Assembly: GCA_000310025.1 (NCBI GenBank)
Contig: FN649727.1
Coordinates: 1,187,463 to 1,251,462, forward strand
Direction of reading: 5' to 3'
DNA: 64,000 bases
Origin: Ectocarpus siliculosus
Lineage: Eukaryota > Sar > Phaeophyceae > Ectocarpales > Ectocarpaceae
The position numbers and the translations under genes are program-made. The notes beneath the pieces are model-generated. The model was given only the letters and a program-made list of their open reading frames with translations, had not been told where the DNA came from and made no database searches. How positions within the stretch are numbered: the first letter of the stretch is position 1; each line of letters opens with the position of its first letter. Shown here in pieces: positions 21,966 to 32,409 of this stretch.

Positions 21966-24900
21966 TCATCTTGCGCAAATCCGATAAATTACCTGGCACT
22001 CGCTGAGCAGGGTGTCATCGGTTCGATGGCTGGCCACAATAGTGACCAACATCAACCTCAGCATCACCACACCCCCTTTATCCTCCTCGCCGAGGCCGCT
22101 CGCGGTAACCTTGGTTATGCGCATGACGGTCGAGAGCAAGCAAAGGAGGAGGAGAAACGAGGTTGAGCCGCCACCCGAAAGGACACAGATAGCACGACTG
22201 GTGTGCTTACAAAAACGATCAACAGTTTCCACAAATTCTGTCAGCTCCCATCTCTCACTTCGCTCTGCGCGGGTAATCTACATAGTATTGTTCCAGGCCC
22301 CATGGGGCTTCTTTCAACAGACAGTTGTTCCACACACGCGCGCTGACGTAATTGTTTTTGATCAGGTGGATAGCGCGGTCGGTCGATCACAACAACGAAC
22401 TGTGTAAAGGAACCACTACGCACGATGAAACTCTCACCGCAGGACCCAGCCATTCCTCCAGCCCCCCGATCTGAGCAGCGCCTCCGTCCCAAGAGGAAAC
22501 CCAGGACTCCGTGAACGACTTGACGGCGGGAGGCACGAAGGTGCGTGCCAGCAGCTCTGCCTCGGCCGCGAGGAAGGCGAAGGCCGCCGCGATGGTTTCG
22601 TCTCCGCCGGCGGCCCATGAGAGCTGCTCGGGAAGCGCCATCGGCGTCTCGTCGGCGCAGCCTTGGAAACCTTTGATGATTGGGGTCACCTGTTCAGGCG
22701 TGGTGTGAACGTGTGAGTGTGGGGGATTGCTCGAGTCAAGTGAAAGGTTAGATATACAAAAAAAGAAGACGTATTGATAGAGATTACTTTTTGTTGTAAG
22801 CAGAGCGGTCCGGGACATGTTCATCTACGAAAATCGCTCCGAACAGCTCCGTGACCAAAAAGAAACTTGGTCCTTGACAATTTCAGAAACTTTAACCGCT
22901 CTGCGAAGCGATTGTGAACTATAAATCGCCAAAGAGAAATATCGCGGCAAAGGAATAGGGTCGTCGAGGTAAAATCGGCCTTCCAATGAACGCACTCGAA
23001 CGAAGCTCTCCAAAACTCTCATGCAACTTGCTCGTCGCAGACTACAGGTAGGCAACTCCCCCTTCCTTTTGCCTTAATCCCGGAGAAAAGAGCTGAAAAC
23101 GCAACACACATCATCTACCTATCGTTCCGGACAAACAATCTGGGAACCAATGAAACCCCGTCCAGCGTACCATCTAGTCTAAGGCGACAAAAAAAGCCCG
23201 AAGCAACCAAGACCTTTTCCAAAACCAGGGGAGAAAGGACAGGCCCCGAACGATCACGAACCTTGTCGATCCCCTCGAATCCTGTAGCATCCAAGGTGAC
23301 GAACGCCCAGCTCAACCAAGTTCCACACCAAAGCCAAAGGAGAGACATTACAATTGAGGAACGCGAGTCTTCACAAGCCTCGTTGATCTCCAAGGTCTAA
23401 ATCGAAACCAACAAGGGGAGACAGGACAGGTTCCAACGAACAATTGCCGAATCATGACATACATACCTCGTTGATTTCCTTCAAGACCTTTCCGGCCTCG
23501 ACCTTGCCGTCCTCCCCGTGCATCATCCAGGACATCATCCAGCTCATTGCCCGCTGCAGGAGCGGGGCTGCCGGCTGGACCTTCATCATCATGCGCATTG
23601 GCAGCGGGAACATCGGCCCGGCCTCCGTCTTCGAGACAAACCTGTGGGCATCATCAAGTCGAAAGAAACAAAAGCGAACAATCAACCCAGGCCAATACGC
23701 ACGGTTGGGTCGCCCTTCACCTACAAACGCGTGGGAGCGATCTCAAGCATAGGCGTGATCGTGGTAGTGGTGGTGACCCGGGGGCATTGAGATGCAGCTT
23801 TAGGCCTATTCAATACATCCATGCGGGGGCATGTATAGCCGTTACTGGTTCCCCTTGCCGTTCAACCGTTGTTCGTGAGCCGTTAACCGCGGTGCGGAGG
23901 GTGAAAGCGTAAATACTTCGACCAACTAAGAATCACCTTGGAAACATCTCTACGAACGAACATGGTAGCCCACGATGACTCACGTGTCCACGACGCGGTT
24001 GAGGATGTCGAACAGCATGGCCGTCCCGACAACCTCTGGCAAGTGCTCCCGCTGAGGGAAGAACCACGGGCAAGAACGAGGATGAAAAAAGGGGCGGAGG
24101 TTGTCCGGGGTTAGGACACGTTCGATCGATCACCCGTTGAAGCGCAACAGGCACAGAAAAAGCTCAGTCGAGGGTGTGTGTGATTCATCGGAAGGCGTGC
24201 ACAGGTGGATGTGCAGGCAGGGTCGAAAAAAAGTGCGAGTTTGAGCAACAGCACCATTGCCACGGAAGCACACAATGATATTGTTGTGTTAGAATTCTCC
24301 CTAAAATTTTCGAAATCCGATTCGTCTTTCTCCTCTTGTACCCTCTCTCTACGTTCGTCTTTCACGGCTCTCCGCTACTCACGGTGCAGGGAGCAGCCTG
24401 TTCCTTCCCGTCCCGGTGCCTGATCGACCAAGATGCCAGCGCGTTGTTGCTCATCGGGCCTTGCCCCTCCTCCACGGGGAACGCTGCGTCGGCGTCTCGA
24501 GTCTGGTAGAAGAGCCGCAGACTGCCGAACTCCACGTCGTCGCCGGCGGCGGGACCCATGGCCGTGTGGATGTACGCGCAGTGGGGGCACCCGTTGGAGA
24601 GAGAAACGCCGAGGGCGATCACTTCCTTTTGGCTTCGGGAGAGCTGCACAGACAAAGGTTCAAGGCGTGGAGAAAGGCCCGAGCGCTGATGAAAGGGGCC
24701 CCGTCGGGTGGGTGGGATTCGATATTGCTGGACACAGTCCGGAGTGCGAAGGTAGTGGAAAAAATTATCGCGGGAGAGAAACAACGCGCCGAAGGAGCAC
24801 GCGATGACAGTATATGGCGCGAGAACGAAGTGTGTGTGCACTTGCAGAACCGTTGCAGGAGCTAGTAGTTCTAAATACGCATGTAGAGGTCACCTCACGT

Positions 24901-26383
24901 ACCCCGTAAAAAAACAATGGCCTCTCAGAGGTACAAGGGGAGTATGTTTTCTACCGCGCTGGGCACCGAAGCCTTATCTCCTCCCGTTGCTCATGTTTGC
25001 GTTTAGCTACCTCGCTGCCAGCCACAGATGCCTCTACTTAATCTGCAAATAAATTGCAGGTAGACTGTTGCAGACAGGTCTTCCAGCAAGGAGTTTACGA
25101 AATATTCTACGTACTTGTAACGTAGAATACACACCGAATTTACAATTTACCAGGTACCTTTCTCTTTTTTCTTACAGTATCACCCAACGAACCCATCTCT
25201 ATCCATAGAAACGAGTCGAAGATCGAATAGACATGAGTTCGTAGCATCAGCGGAGGTGACCTGTATTTCTCTACGATTTCCTGGAGCAGCACACAGCGAT
25301 ATCTCCGCGGTGGGTAACAGACTCAATACGACAGTTTGGTAGCCGTCGTGTGTATCTCTTCTGTATGATATGCTGGGAACGTGACGTGTAGAAGGTAAGT
25401 TTTGGGATGATTTTGTTTTTTGGGTGTGCTACATACCGTATTTTGAGGCACCCTTGGAATCGTAGAACAAGCATCCTCTTTGAAAAATGTGCGTGCACCG
25501 ATACCAGTTTCGTAGATATGTGCAAGGGGCTAGCGGGAGAACATTCTACTGCCTCCATGTGTGCCTGAGGTGGTAGCTATTGATGGTACAACTGAGTGGG
25601 GCGGTACAGCAGGTTTGGGTGTGTACAATATAAGAGGACATGGCGACCTCAAATACATATGTTCGGTGGGTAGCGCGGACCTCTGGGTGAGTTTACCACT
25701 TCACGCAGCGGCTATAGTGTCTACAATAGAGTAATTCTTATAATTCTTCATTATATCTGTTCTCCTATACAATACAGTACTGATGATGTGCGCATGTACA
25801 CAGCGCGATGGGCGGATCCAGAGGAATCCAGGTGAGCTTTTGACTTCGAGATGGACCATTGTCCCGCTCGATCGTGGTCACACATTGTATATGCAGGACG
25901 CACGCCTAGACTATCGGCGAGAGACATGCAAGAGCGAACACCTTACGAGCATCTCAAGCTACACTGCAGGAAGCAACTTATTGCTTCTGCAGGAAGCGCC
26001 GAAATCTCTCCCACACACACAACCATCGCGTTAGTTCATGATAAGTTTCGAAAGACTAGACTAGACTAGAAAGTTCGCCACCTCACCAGCCCTTTCCGGC
26101 GATACGCTTCCGTATTGACCGCCCAGAGTGCCGCGCTGAACCTCGGGTTGTGCATGGCTACACTGATGGGGTTCCTGGCTGGCACCGGAGGGTTGAAACC
26201 TGTCTCTCCAAAGAGCAGCTTGAGATTCCTGCGCTGGTATTCATTCAACTTGGCCTCTTCGTCCGTTAGCTGGAGAGCTTCGGCGTCGGCCCAACGGTCC
26301 AGGATGCGGTCGCGTTCGCTCGTTTCCTTGCGAAGAACGATAACCTTCTGGTCCATTGCTGCTGCTGTGCTTGCTTCTGGCAT
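21966..26383 (-). CDS. AhpD / carboxymuconolactone decarboxylase-type peroxidase-related protein, six exons
   Basis: Exons (minus): 26383-26087, 24643-24383, 24051-23984, 23641-23467, 22689-22438, 22109-21966. All introns are GT-AG and phases agree, giving 398 residues. Exon 2 carries the thiol-redox box SNGCPHCAYIHTAM, with Cys118, Cys121 and His125 in the CxxC...H arrangement of AhpD-like hydroperoxide reductases, preceded by LSRSQKEVIALGVSL. Exon 3 has the family's LFDILNRVVDTF motif. The C-terminal part (LPEQLSWAAGGDETIAAAFA, VSSWDGG, LGEEDKGGVVMLRLM) resembles bacterial, notably actinobacterial, carboxymuconolactone-decarboxylase-family proteins. A thiol-dependent peroxide-handling role is inferred from the family; the substrate is unknown. 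The last exon runs to TGA at 21,968-21,966, but CAG|GTAATT just before it could be a donor to an unseen final exon. The gene is divergent from RRP8, with about 400 bp between start codons. Confidence 0.82.
24644..26086 (-). other. Intron 1 of the AhpD-type gene
   Basis: 1443 bp, donor GTGAGG and acceptor TGTGCAG. No embedded gene or element was recognised. Confidence 0.7.
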
Positions 26384-26783
26384 TGTGTGCTCTTGGTGTA
26401 CAGCAGTTGTTTCCTCGTTGATGTGTCTTCTGTTGGTTGCAGAGAGATGACATGCACGTGCGTGCGTTCATGGGTCATGATCCGAAATCAGTTCGAAAAA
26501 ATAGTTCTCCCGACGGAACGCTCGTTGATAGAGATGGATTCGTTGTGTCTTTTATATATATGCGCGGGACTGTTGAAATCCCTCCCCCCCTCCCAGGCAT
26601 CCAAACATGCCTCCTGCTGCCTCACAAGCACCACGCACGTTTTGTCTGTGCCCTGCTGACTGCCGACACTAGTGTGCGCTCGTTGTAAACTGGGTCCGTG
26701 CCCGACCCGTGTACTAGAAGGGCGGTTGGTGTTCGTGTCGTCGTCGCGTGGTTGTTATCCCGCGCTTGGGACATCACAATAAT
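26384..26783. promoter_or_regulatory. Shared upstream region of two divergent genes
   Basis: 400 bp separate the start codons of the AhpD-type gene (minus) and RRP8 (plus), so both promoters must lie here or within the 5' untranslated parts. A TTTTATATATATGCG string at 26,550-26,564 is the only TATA-like sequence. Assignment to either gene is not possible from sequence alone. Confidence 0.45.
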
Positions 26784-29700
26784 ATGGGTGGCGAGGAGCA
26801 GCACCAGCACCGGGAGCACGCGGCGGGATCGTCATCAGCCAAGAAGAACAAGCGCAAGCGAAAGAAGGGGAAGGGCGGCAACAACCCAAATCTCGGGGAG
26901 CCTGGCGGTGACCACGCAAGAAGAGAAACGGAAGGAGAGAGAGGTAGTGTGGCTGAGACTGCAGCTGGTGGCGCCGAACAGCAGCAGGGTGGCGGCAGCA
27001 ACAATATCAGCAGCAGCCACAGCATCAACCACAGAGACAGTGCAGCCAAGAGCCCACCGCACCAGCGGCGGCAGGAGCAGCAGCAGCAACAGGCCGCAAG
27101 TTCGGCCAAGGCCACCGTGTCCAACTCTTACTCGGAAGCCAGCAGCGATAGATGCATAGATGGCGGTGGGAAGAAGAAGAGGAGCAAGAAGCGTCGTCGA
27201 AAAGAAGCAGACGATGCAGCAGCAGCACCAGCCGCAGCCGCTGCACCAGCAGCAGCACCCGCACAAGAAGCAGCGTCCTCATCGGCAACGCCTCCTGGCG
27301 ATGCTGAACATGTGCCACCGGTCGAGCGATGCAACGATCACGGTGGGAAGAAGAAGAGCAAGAGACGTCGTCGAAAGGAAGCAGCATCAGCTGCAGCAGC
27401 AGCCGCAGCAGCAGCATCAGCATCAGCGACAGTATCGATACCAACGTCTTCATCGTCAGCAGCGCCTCCGCCGCGCGATGCTGAACGGGAGCCACCCGTC
27501 GAGAGCAGGAACCGACACCGCACCAAGACACCCAAGAAGGCAATGGAGGTGGGCCACAATAGCAGCACCAACAACGACAAGATGCCGATAAGTCCCGTGC
27601 AAACGAAAGGGTCGCGACCTTCTGGGGGAGGCAACACAGCCGGGCGGGCGGCGGCGGCGGCGGCGGCAGGGTCTGGATCGGGCGCTCCCAGGCTGTCGGA
27701 GCTGCAGAAGCGCATGCGGCAGAAACTGGAGGGCGCCCAGTTCCGCATGATCAACGAGACGCTGTACACGTCGGAGAGCGGGGTCTCGCTCGCTAAGTTC
27801 AAGCAAGAGCCGGAGCTATTTGATGTGGTGAGAAAGAAAGGGGAGGCTTTGTGCCCTGCCTCGCTGTAAAATCAGACTTTTTGACGCCCTGCTGGTGAAG
27901 GCCAACTTTGTTGGTTTCCCCGTGGTCGCTTGGTCAGCAGGGCTACTTCGCGGCAATATGTGTCATTACCAAGCTGATGGATAGATTATGCGTATACCGG
28001 GGACCCCAGTAGACGAAAATCATGAAACTTGTTGGTTGCCACATGCAGCATGTCGCGGAACGTTACATAGGGCCGATCACCAGCAGGGGAACCCTCCATA
28101 CGCATGAAAGTTAGCGACTACGAAGCGTCTAAACGATACAGTATGCCGTTGGACCCCCACTTTGACTCATAATTTTGGCGTGCGCTAGGCGATAGGGTTC
28201 ATGCGTATCGTGTTTTTTTTTTTTTTGTAGGCGGTAACCTGTCCCCCCGCCTGGCGCCGAGGAAGAGGTATGTGTACGCGGGAGAAGTTTGGGAAGGTCC
28301 GCCCGCCGGGGGGGGGGGGGGGGGAAACAGGGCTCATCCAATCCAACGCTTAAGTTATGTGATCCACAACTGGCAAGCGTACAGCAGTTTTACCCAAATC
28401 CCTTTCCCCACAGGAAAACCCTAACAAAAGCTGCCCCATGTCCGCTTGGTGGACCAATTAACCCTCCTTTGAATCCCACGAACGCAGCTGCTGTTTTCCC
28501 CCCCCATGGTACCTGGATCCCCCCCCCCCGTTTTTTCCCCCCCCAAAAAAATCCCCAACCAACCCCTCTGCCAAAGTACCCCAAAGGATTTCCAAAACAG
28601 GGGGGGAAATGGGCGGGGCCTCCCCTGGGCATCATTTTCGACTGGGTGAAAAAATTCCCCAAGGNNNNNNNNNNNNNNNNNNNNNNNNNNNNNNNNNNNN
28701 NNNNNNNNNNNNNNNNNNNNNNNNNNNNNNNNNNNNNNNNNNNNNNNNNNNNNNNNNNNNNNNNTTTTGGGTTATCCGGGGGCCCCCGGAAGAGAAAATC
28801 CAGAAAATTTGTGGGTGCCCACAGGCAGCATGCCGGGAACCTTTAAATGGGGCGGTCCCCCGCCGGGGGACCCCCCCTTCCCCAGAAAATTTGGGGTTTC
28901 GGAGGGTTTTAAAGAATCCAGTAGGCGGTGGGCCCCCCCTTTGGATTAAAATTTTGGGCGGGCGTTGGGGGATGGGGTTCAGGGTTTTGGTTTTTTTTTT
29001 TTTTTGGAGGGGGGAACCCTGCCCCCCCCCCGGGCCCGGGGAAAGAGGTAGGTTTCCGGGGGAAAATTTGGGAAGGTTCCCCCCCCGGGGGGGGGGGGGG
29101 CGGCAAGCAGGCCTCATCCAATCCAACGCTTACGTTATGTGATCGACAACTGTCAAGCGTACAGCAGTTATACCAGAGTCCATTCACCAGCAGGAAACCA
29201 CTAGCAACAGCTGCACCATGTCCGCTTGCTGCACCAATCAACCCTCCTTCGACTCCCACGATCGCAGCTGCTGTTTCCTCCGCCCATGTCACCTGACTCC
29301 CCCCTCGCCGTACTCTCCGCCACCAAAATACTCCCGACCGAACCTCTCTGCAAAAGTACCACAGAGGATTCCGAGAACAGGTGGAGAAGTGGCCGGTGCA
29401 TCCGCTGGACATCATTATCGACTGGCTGAAGAAGTACCCGAAGGCGCGAGTGGCCGACTTTGGCTGCGGGGAGGCGCGTCTTGCGGCGACGGTGCCCAAC
29501 AAGGTGTGGTACTGCTGCAGGGGCCCAAAGGCATTTGCAATGTGTTGCCCGTCATCGTTAGGTATCCATCTGTGTCTTTTCGCCCGCGTGTTTCTAGGGG
29601 AGCCGAAGTCATGTTACGTTATTTGTCGTATTTCCGTAGAGTCGCAGTTTTTGGTCACTGGCGTCGCACAGGATGATTCGGCTTTGTCGACTCCTCTCCT

Positions 29701-31610
29701 TGTTCCCCAACCTCGCGGCTCCTTTCTCGCAGCCAACAATGAAAAGCAACATTGTTGGCGTCGCCCTGCACAGGTGCCATGAAAAGAGGTTCGCACACTG
29801 AATTCGTGTGCTGTGTTGAACATTGTTGTCTCCCTGCTTTCATTCGGATTTTTATGCGCCCCTCCCCTCCCCGTCGACTTTCTGGTGATTTTTCCTCGAC
29901 AACACGGCAGGTGCACTCGTTCGACTTGGTGTCACCGAATCCGCTGGTGACCGCGTGCGACATGGCCAACGTCCCGATCAAGGACGCCTCGGTTCACGTG
30001 GCCGTCTTCTGCCTGTCGCTCATGGGGACTAACCTAGCGGACTTTTTGCGCGAGGCTCATCGGGTGCTCGTCCCGGGGGGGCTCGTGAAGGTGCACAGGG
30101 TGGAGGGGGTGGGGTGTAGACTACATGTTAGGTCTCCTCGGTGTTGTGGTGGCTGTCTCCTGTCTGCTGTCGTTGCTGTTGAATGTCGTCGTTGTCTTTG
30201 TTGTCATCGTTGCTGATGACGGTGTTGTTGCGGTGTTCTTTGATTGTTTTCTATCCGATATCCGGATTTGTTTTTTGCGCGTGCGTGGTTTCTCGGGGAC
30301 AACCCGTACCCTATGCGGGCCAATACCCTTTGCGGGCCAATTCCCGATGCGACAAGCCATGCCCTATGCGGGCCAATGCCCTATGCGGGCCAATGCCCGA
30401 TGCGGGCCAACCGAAACGCTCTACCCAACCATTCCTCCGTGTGACTTGCAAACCAAGGTGGCCGAGGTGAGGAGCAGGTTCGAGGGAGAGGAGGGCGGGG
30501 TGGAGCGTTTCTTGGAGGTGACGAGGCGTCTTGGCTTCGACACGAGGCAGATGGACCGCTCCAACAAGATGTTCCTCCTCGCGGAGTTCAAGAAGTCCGG
30601 CCGGAAGCCGGAGAGGGGTGTTGAGTTCGAGGCGAAGGTAAAACCGTCGCCGTCGCTGACTTTTTCTCTTCACAGGAGTGCGTGTGTGTGTCTGTTGTTG
30701 TGTTTTTGTCTTCACATGTTTCTGTGTGTCTCTAGAGTTGGGATTGACCGCGCAAACCGGCTGACCAATGAGAAGACGTCAGTCTCAGTGCGACTGCAAA
30801 CAGAAAACCCTTACGAAGGCCATGATCTGGGACCCCCGAGGGGGAGGCTAGGCTGATCTCCGGATTGAAGGCAGACACATGTGTGTGCGTGTGTTGGTTT
30901 CTCTCGTTAGCATCGACCCTGCTATCCGGACGGCATACAAAGAGGCGTAAGCTTTCAAGCTGGAAAGATTGCGCTAGCACGATGCCTTGTCGTGGCGCGC
31001 TCGCGTTTGTGTGAGCCTCTTTGGTTTGCACCGGCCGTGCTAACGGGCTAACCCATGAAGCGTTGTCAGTCTTTTTGCAGCAGGCATCAGCGCCCACACG
31101 CTTTTCTAGCGTGTCAGCGTGTATGGTGTTTGTCTGCATCCCAAGTTAGCGAATCACAAAACGTTCGGCAGCATCCGTGGCAGGCCAAGATTTGTGCGAT
31201 CCCCCAAGCCCTGTTTTGTTCCTCGTCTGCTTTGAAGTCGCGGGCGTCGACCTAGAACTTGTTTTCCCCCTTCTTGTGGTATTATTATTCAGAATGTTCG
31301 ACTGAGCTTCCGAATTGAACGTTACATTCGAAGGTATTTTCGAGCCTTGATAATGGGGTGACGAAGGAGGGATGCAGATTCCCGGGGGCACCGGTGCTGG
31401 GTATTTCGCCGATGGAGTTCGGGTGCATTGGGAGCTACGGTAGACCCTCCCCGTATTTATGCATACATCGTAATATTTTCTTGGCGGAGGCGGTGCACTT
31501 TGTGCGTTATCCCCAGTAACCGTAACGCCCGTCACGTCCCTCCCGATATACCCCGGCGCATGGTTGCTTCGAACTTCGCGACACAGGCCTGCATATACAA
31601 GCGACGATAG
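26784..31610 (+). CDS. RRP8: Ribosomal RNA-processing protein 8 (RRP8), SAM-dependent rRNA methyltransferase, five exons
   Basis: Exons: 26784-27827, 29357-29503, 29911-30090, 30458-30637, 31587-31610, all phase 0, giving 524 residues. The start MGGEEQHQ has a good initiation context (AAT ATG G). Residues 1-315 are low-complexity Lys/Arg, Ala, Gln and Ser tracts with several basic nuclear/nucleolar signals ([24 protein letters not shown]). The conserved core starts with [19 protein letters not shown] and continues across the introns: [25 protein letters not shown] (SAM motif I), [51 protein letters not shown]. The last exon is tiny and gives ACIYKRR, the family's characteristic C-terminus. 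RRP8 proteins install m1A on large-subunit rRNA in the nucleolus; that role is inferred from the family. Intron 1 contains an assembly defect, but all coding exons lie outside the defective sequence. Confidence 0.93.
28328..28664 (+). repeat. Base-call-degraded duplicate of RRP8 intron 1/exon 2 sequence, left of the gap
   Basis: Aligns along its length with 29,103-29,442, including a degraded version of the exon 2 start (CAAAGTACCCCAAAGGATTTCC against CAAAAGTACCACAGAGGATTCC). Differences are mostly replacement by the neighbouring base, extending runs of C, G, A or T, as in poor ends of Sanger reads. It should not be read as a second exon. Confidence 0.88.
28665..28764. other. Assembly gap (100 N) in RRP8 intron 1
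   Basis: Exactly 100 N. Both flanks are low-quality copies of good sequence found on the opposite side of the gap, so the two contigs probably overlap. Confidence 0.98.
28765..29102 (+). repeat. Base-call-degraded duplicate of RRP8 intron 1 sequence, right of the gap
   Basis: Aligns with about 27,985-28,330 (for example the GGTGGGCCCCCCCTTTGGATTAAAATTTTGG area against the GTTGGACCCCCACTTTGACTCATAATTTTGG area), with homopolymer-type errors. With the left-hand duplicate it shows that intron 1 is really about 770 bp shorter than drawn. Confidence 0.85.
30307..30410 (+). repeat. 17-bp minisatellite in RRP8 intron 3
   Basis: Six tandem units of the type TGCCCTATGCGGGCCAA, five of 17 bp and one altered unit of 19 bp. 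They lie 47 bp before the exon 4 acceptor. Confidence 0.9.
30638..31586 (+). other. RRP8 intron 4
   Basis: 949 bp between exon 4 (donor AAG|GTAAAA) and the 24-bp last exon (acceptor CGACACAG|GCC). No other element was recognised. Confidence 0.8.
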
Positions 31611-32409
31611 GGACGGGCTTTCGGAGAGCGTAGCAGCTCCGTCTGGGGTGTGCCAAGCGTTCTCGGTTGGGAAGTGCTGATGTGTTGCCGACGTAGAAGG
31701 AGCTGGAAGCTGGAGGTAGTGCTAGACAAGGGTCCATTGCTCCGATCAAGGATGTTGGAATTCTTGTTCAGCCTCGGCATATTTGTTGGCCGCCGTCTAG
31801 AAGTGAGGAAGTTTTCACGACTCTGTATCGATTTGATCGTCGGAGTAGATTGGTTCTTGTATCGGTGCCGCCGCCGGGGAGGTTGTTTCAGCGGCGACGG
31901 GCCTGCGTGAGTGCGTGGAGGCCATCCAGTACACGGCAGATTCTTTAGCAAGGGTTTTCCGGTGCATTCCACGGGCGTTATCATTGAGGGGTGATTATAT
32001 CACCGATATTTGCTAAGAAACATGCGAACCAGGTCCAAGGTGCTTGCACACGAGGGGTAACCACCGTCGAGCAGCTAGCCGCAACAATAAGCAATTGTCA
32101 GCGCCATGATGGCGGGGTGCTGTGTATTCGTTTCGTGCTTTCACAGCAAGTCTCGTCTGGCATGTTCCCCCGCAGAAACGACAATCCCGTCGTATAAACG
32201 CGACATTCATTGCCCAGGCCAAAACCTTTCATGCAGCGTGCGCACGCAACATTGCCCAGGCCAATGCCTTTCATAGCGCGCACATCCACGTGCTAGTCAA
32301 CTGCAAGAGAAATTCGCCGATTCACAGCATGCGTTCCAGCTGAAGCTAGGTGAGATACGCTCCTCCCTAACCAAGCCCCGACCGCATTGAGCCGACGCCC
32401 CCAGCCGGT
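31611..32409. other. Region between convergent RRP8 and the next gene
   Basis: Presumed 3' untranslated and intergenic sequence. A short near-repeat containing CATTGCCCAGGCCAA occurs at about 32,208 and 32,250. Nothing else was recognised. Confidence 0.5.

Noticed and set aside
28289-29142. Gly/Pro-rich open frames spanning the RRP8 gap
   Set aside because: They depend on N bases and on homopolymer-degraded duplicate sequence.
30736-30747. Alternative last RRP8 exon giving SWD and a stop
   Set aside because: It has a usable acceptor but lacks the family C-terminus; the exon at 31,587 supplies the conserved CIYKRR end in phase.
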